Part shown: piece by piece, positions 40,417-42,739 of the stretch
Layout of the letters: each line of letters opens with the position of its first letter
How positions within the stretch are numbered: the stretch's first letter is position 1
Source: Planctomycetota bacterium
GTDB lineage: Bacteria > Planctomycetota > UBA1135 > GCA-002686595
NCBI GenBank assembly: GCA_011053145.1
Contig: DRLC01000043.1
Location: forward strand, 1 to 42,739
Direction of reading: 5' to 3'
Length of the DNA: 42,739 nucleotides
Notes under the pieces: generated by a model
What the model saw: only the letters and a program-made list of their open reading frames with translations
What the model was told of the DNA's origin: nothing
Databases searched by the model: none
Position numbers and translations under genes: made by a program

Positions 40417-42465
40417 ATGCACATCCAGTCCCTCTCCCTCCTGGCCACCGGTCTCCTCGCCGGCGGCCTCGGGGCCCAGACGGCGAGCGGCGTTTCCGCG
40501 GTCGGTCCGAAGACCGGCTTCCCCGCCGGCCCGTCCCTCGACCGCCAGCTCGACCTCGCGGGCATTCCCACCGACGGCTTCCCGCACTTCACATGCGTGG
40601 ATGCGTTCCAAGAAGGCGACACGATCCGCATCGGGATCGACACGGGACGAAACCCGGGCCTTGCAGGTCGCCCGATCGACATCTACGTGCTGGCCCACCG
40701 CACCCCGGCCCAGTGGCAGGCCGATCCGCACCTCGTCGATCTCGTCGGCGGCCCGCGCGAGATCCGCCCGGTCCCGAAGTCCCTCGCGCGCAACGTGATC
40801 GCGGTGGACACGGGGAGACTCGCGGGCTTCGACGGCAGCGCTTCGATCGGAACCGGGTACGACATCGTGCTCGACACGAACCGGAACGGAGTGCTCGACC
40901 GCGCCGACCGCATCGACGGCTGGGGCAGCGAGCCGGGATTCGTCGTCTTCGGCGACCTGACCCAGCCGGGCCCGTACACGCCGAAGGAGCGCAAGTACAA
41001 CGGCGGCACCTTCAAGCGCCAGGAGATCTTCTTCCCGAGCGAGATCGCGACCCTCGGCGAGCTGCCGCTGATCGTCGTCAGCCACGGGAACGGGCACAAC
41101 TACACCTGGTACAGCCACATCGGCAACCACATGGCGTCCTGGGGCTACATCGTGATGAGCCACCAGAACAACACCGGGCCGGGGATCAAGGCGGCCTCGA
41201 CGACGACGCTCACGAACACCGAGGAGTTCCTCGGGAACCTCGACAAGATCGCGGGCGGTCAACTCCAGGGACACGTCGACACGCACAGCATCGTTTGGAT
41301 GGGACACAGCCGCGGCGGCGAGGGGGTCGTGCGCGCCTACAAGCGGCTCGTGGGGGGCGACCCGATCGCGACGCTGTACTCGGCCGCCGACATCCGACTC
41401 GTCTCGAGCATGGCGCCGACGGACTTCCTAGGGCCCGGCCAGTCCGAGCCCCTCGGCGTTCCCTATCACCTGTGGACCGGCGCCGCGGACAACGATGTGA
41501 ACGGCTGCGCGGACAGCAACGCCGCTCAGCCCTTCCACCTCTTCGGTCGCGCCCGCGGGGAGCGGATGTCGATCTCGATCTACGGCGCGGGGCATGGGGA
41601 CTTCCACAACGGAGGCGGCTCCTCGGTCGCGGCGGGCCCGTGCAAGATCGGGCGCTCGAAGACCCACCGCATCCTGCGCGGGCACCTCTTGCCGCTCGTC
41701 GACTCCGTGCTGCACGGGAACAGCGCGGCGCGCGAATACCTCTGGCGCCAGTGGGAGCGCTTCCGGCCGCTCGGCGCACCGGTCGGCCCCTGCATCGTCG
41801 TCGACCTGATGTACCAGGAAGATCCCGCGGACGGGAAGCTCGTGCTCGACGACTTCCAGACGAACGCTCCACGCACGCTTTCGAGTTCCGGCGGCCAGGT
41901 GGTCGGGAATGTGGACTTCTGGCGCGAGCGACGGCTCGACGATCGCGATCGCGCGTTCACGACGAACACGGACCCGATGAACGGGATGACGATGGCCGGG
42001 CCGAACGACACCTCGTCCGGGATCACCCTCGGGTGGCCCGGGGGCGACACGCGCTACCTCCTCTTCGAGGTCCCCGACGGCTACCGCGACCTCTCCGACT
42101 TCGCGACCCTGTCGCTGCGCGCCGCGCAGGCGAGCCGGCACCCGCTGACCGCGGCGGAGCTCGGGGACCTCGACTTCACGGTGGAACTCTACGACCTCTT
42201 CGGACACCGCAGCGCGATCCGCATCGGTGCCTACGGCGGCGGTATCGAGGAGCCATACCAGCGGGCGGGCTGCGGCAAGGGTCGCGGATGGGCGAGTGAC
42301 TGGGAGACGATCCGGATCCCGCTCGAGGACTTCCGGGCCGACGGGCGCAGGATGGAGATGCGCGCGATCGTCGCGGTGGGACTGCGCTTCGGCCCGCGCT
42401 TCGGCTCGGATCTCGGGCGTATCGGGATCGACGACATCGAATTCACGAAGGACGGCCCGCGATGA
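40417..42465 (+). CDS. Secreted alpha/beta hydrolase with C-terminal jelly-roll-like domain
   Basis: The protein has 682 residues with a signal peptide (MHIQSLSLLATGLLAGGLGAQ). Residues about 20-210 are an unassigned beta-rich N-terminal domain that includes LDTNRNGVLDRADRIDGWG. The hydrolase core follows: oxyanion-region LIVVSHGNGHNY, nucleophile Ser298 in MGHSRGGEG, and a late His such as GAGHGDFH as candidate triad His, resembling the platelet-activating-factor-hydrolase/PET-hydrolase-like group. From about 465 on, a domain reading YLLFEVPDGYRDLSDFATL...IGIDDIEFT looks like a carbohydrate-binding or CIA30-like jelly roll. It is probably an extracellular esterase; the substrate is unknown. 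Its stop overlaps the next ATG (ATGA). Confidence 0.88.
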   Translation: MHIQSLSLLATGLLAGGLGAQTASGVSAVGPKTGFPAGPSLDRQLDLAGIPTDGFPHFTCVDAFQEGDTIRIGIDTGRNPGLAGRPIDIYVLAHRTPAQWQADPHLVDLVGGPREIRPVPKSLARNVIAVDTGRLAGFDGSASIGTGYDIVLDTNRNGVLDRADRIDGWGSEPGFVVFGDLTQPGPYTPKERKYNGGTFKRQEIFFPSEIATLGELPLIVVSHGNGHNYTWYSHIGNHMASWGYIVMSHQNNTGPGIKAASTTTLTNTEEFLGNLDKIAGGQLQGHVDTHSIVWMGHSRGGEGVVRAYKRLVGGDPIATLYSAADIRLVSSMAPTDFLGPGQSEPLGVPYHLWTGAADNDVNGCADSNAAQPFHLFGRARGERMSISIYGAGHGDFHNGGGSSVAAGPCKIGRSKTHRILRGHLLPLVDSVLHGNSAAREYLWRQWERFRPLGAPVGPCIVVDLMYQEDPADGKLVLDDFQTNAPRTLSSSGGQVVGNVDFWRERRLDDRDRAFTTNTDPMNGMTMAGPNDTSSGITLGWPGGDTRYLLFEVPDGYRDLSDFATLSLRAAQASRHPLTAAELGDLDFTVELYDLFGHRSAIRIGAYGGGIEEPYQRAGCGKGRGWASDWETIRIPLEDFRADGRRMEMRAIVAVGLRFGPRFGSDLGRIGIDDIEFTKDGPR

Positions 42466-42739
42466 TCCAGACGATTCGACACCTTCCCATCGCACGCGTC
42501 GGACTCGCGGCCGCGCTCGCCCTCCTCGCCGGCGGCGTCGCGATCGGGTTGGGGCAGAGCGGGGCGGAGCGTACCGCGGCCGTCGCCGGCACGACCCCCC
42601 TCCCGGCGGTAACCGCGCTCGAGCCGATCGAACTCGTCGACGCGCTGCCGTTCGTCCTCGACGAGCCCTTCCCCCACTTCTGGCGTGCCGAGGAGCCCTC
42701 GGTGACCTCCGGGTACCTCTTGGTCCTGCATGCGGACCC
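42462..42739 (+). CDS. Exported protein of unknown function, N-terminal part only
   Basis: Only the first 92 codons are in the window. The ATG at 42462 overlaps the hydrolase stop by four bases. The product starts with a probable signal peptide or anchor (IARVGLAAALALLAGGVAIGLG), followed by an Ala/Thr/Pro linker and the unrecognised segment LVDALPFVLDEPFPHFWRAE. It is probably co-translated with, and a partner of, the secreted hydrolase. Confidence 0.75.
   Translation, partial: MIQTIRHLPIARVGLAAALALLAGGVAIGLGQSGAERTAAVAGTTPLPAVTALEPIELVDALPFVLDEPFPHFWRAEEPSVTSGYLLVLHAD

Noticed and set aside
39771-42299. 842-codon plus-strand frame over the oxidoreductase and hydrolase genes
   Set aside because: Very Arg/Pro-rich shadow of two well-supported genes in another frame.
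1-42739. tRNA, rRNA, transposase, integrase or prophage genes
   Set aside because: I looked for these by eye and found none. A covariance-model search would be needed to exclude small RNAs.

Overview
The window is a gene-dense, very GC-rich stretch of a bacterial chromosome. I see no tRNA, rRNA, CRISPR array or transposase gene. The family mix points to the Planctomycetota, probably a deep-branching marine-type member: DUF1080 (3-keto-disaccharide hydrolase fold), a membrane protein ending in a planctomycete-type cytochrome c domain, several exported TIM-barrel 'sugar phosphate isomerases', Gfo/Idh/MocA oxidoreductases, M14 peptidases with Asp-rich DxDxDG loops, a long secreted protein of CarboxypepD_reg repeats, and a lone type II pseudopilin. 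The placement rests on family content read by eye, not on a phylogeny.

Layout. 1-1354: tail of a receiver-domain protein, convergent with a protein carrying two GspE N-terminal domains. 1538-3646: lipoprotein with a sulfatase/phosphatase fold but threonine in place of the formylglycine cysteine. 3666-7171: two overlapping M14 peptidase genes, one with all active-site residues and one that has lost every zinc and catalytic residue. 7379-9578: small housekeeping-like genes (basic protein, RRM RNA-binding protein, SlyD-type FKBP, YkgJ-type Cys-cluster protein). 9611-13852: signalling operon (HAMP membrane protein, CHASE4-like histidine kinase, receiver-kinase-receiver hybrid). 14009-16005: pseudopilin and HEAT-repeat protein. 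16209-22926: a sugar-oxidation region in which a secreted PQQ-type sugar dehydrogenase converges on an operon for Gfo/Idh oxidoreductase, TIM-barrel isomerase, MFS symporter, DUF1080 lipoprotein and membrane cytochrome c. 23124-28533: repeat-rich secreted protein, zinc-ribbon/PH-like membrane protein, and a D-threonine aldolase/D-serine dehydratase-like PLP enzyme. 28871-30740: Tat-exported TIM-barrel protein, GNAT acetyltransferase, DUF2892 membrane protein. 30715-30942: a 228-bp near-palindrome with 36-bp perfect outer arms, overlapping the end of the DUF2892 gene and stopping just before an ECF sigma factor gene. 30964-37787: sigma factor and a complete RND efflux operon (TolC-like, adaptor, permease). 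37845-40341: GNAT, TIM-barrel isomerase and Gfo/Idh oxidoreductase, coupled by overlapping codons. 40417-42739: secreted alpha/beta hydrolase and the start of another exported protein.

The best candidates for something new are the palindromic element between DUF2892 and the sigma factor, the sugar-oxidation region at 16209-22926 read as one extracellular-to-cytoplasmic keto-sugar pathway, the active/inactive M14 pair, and a recurring TANNNT-like box 6-7 bases before start codons that would give leaderless mRNAs.
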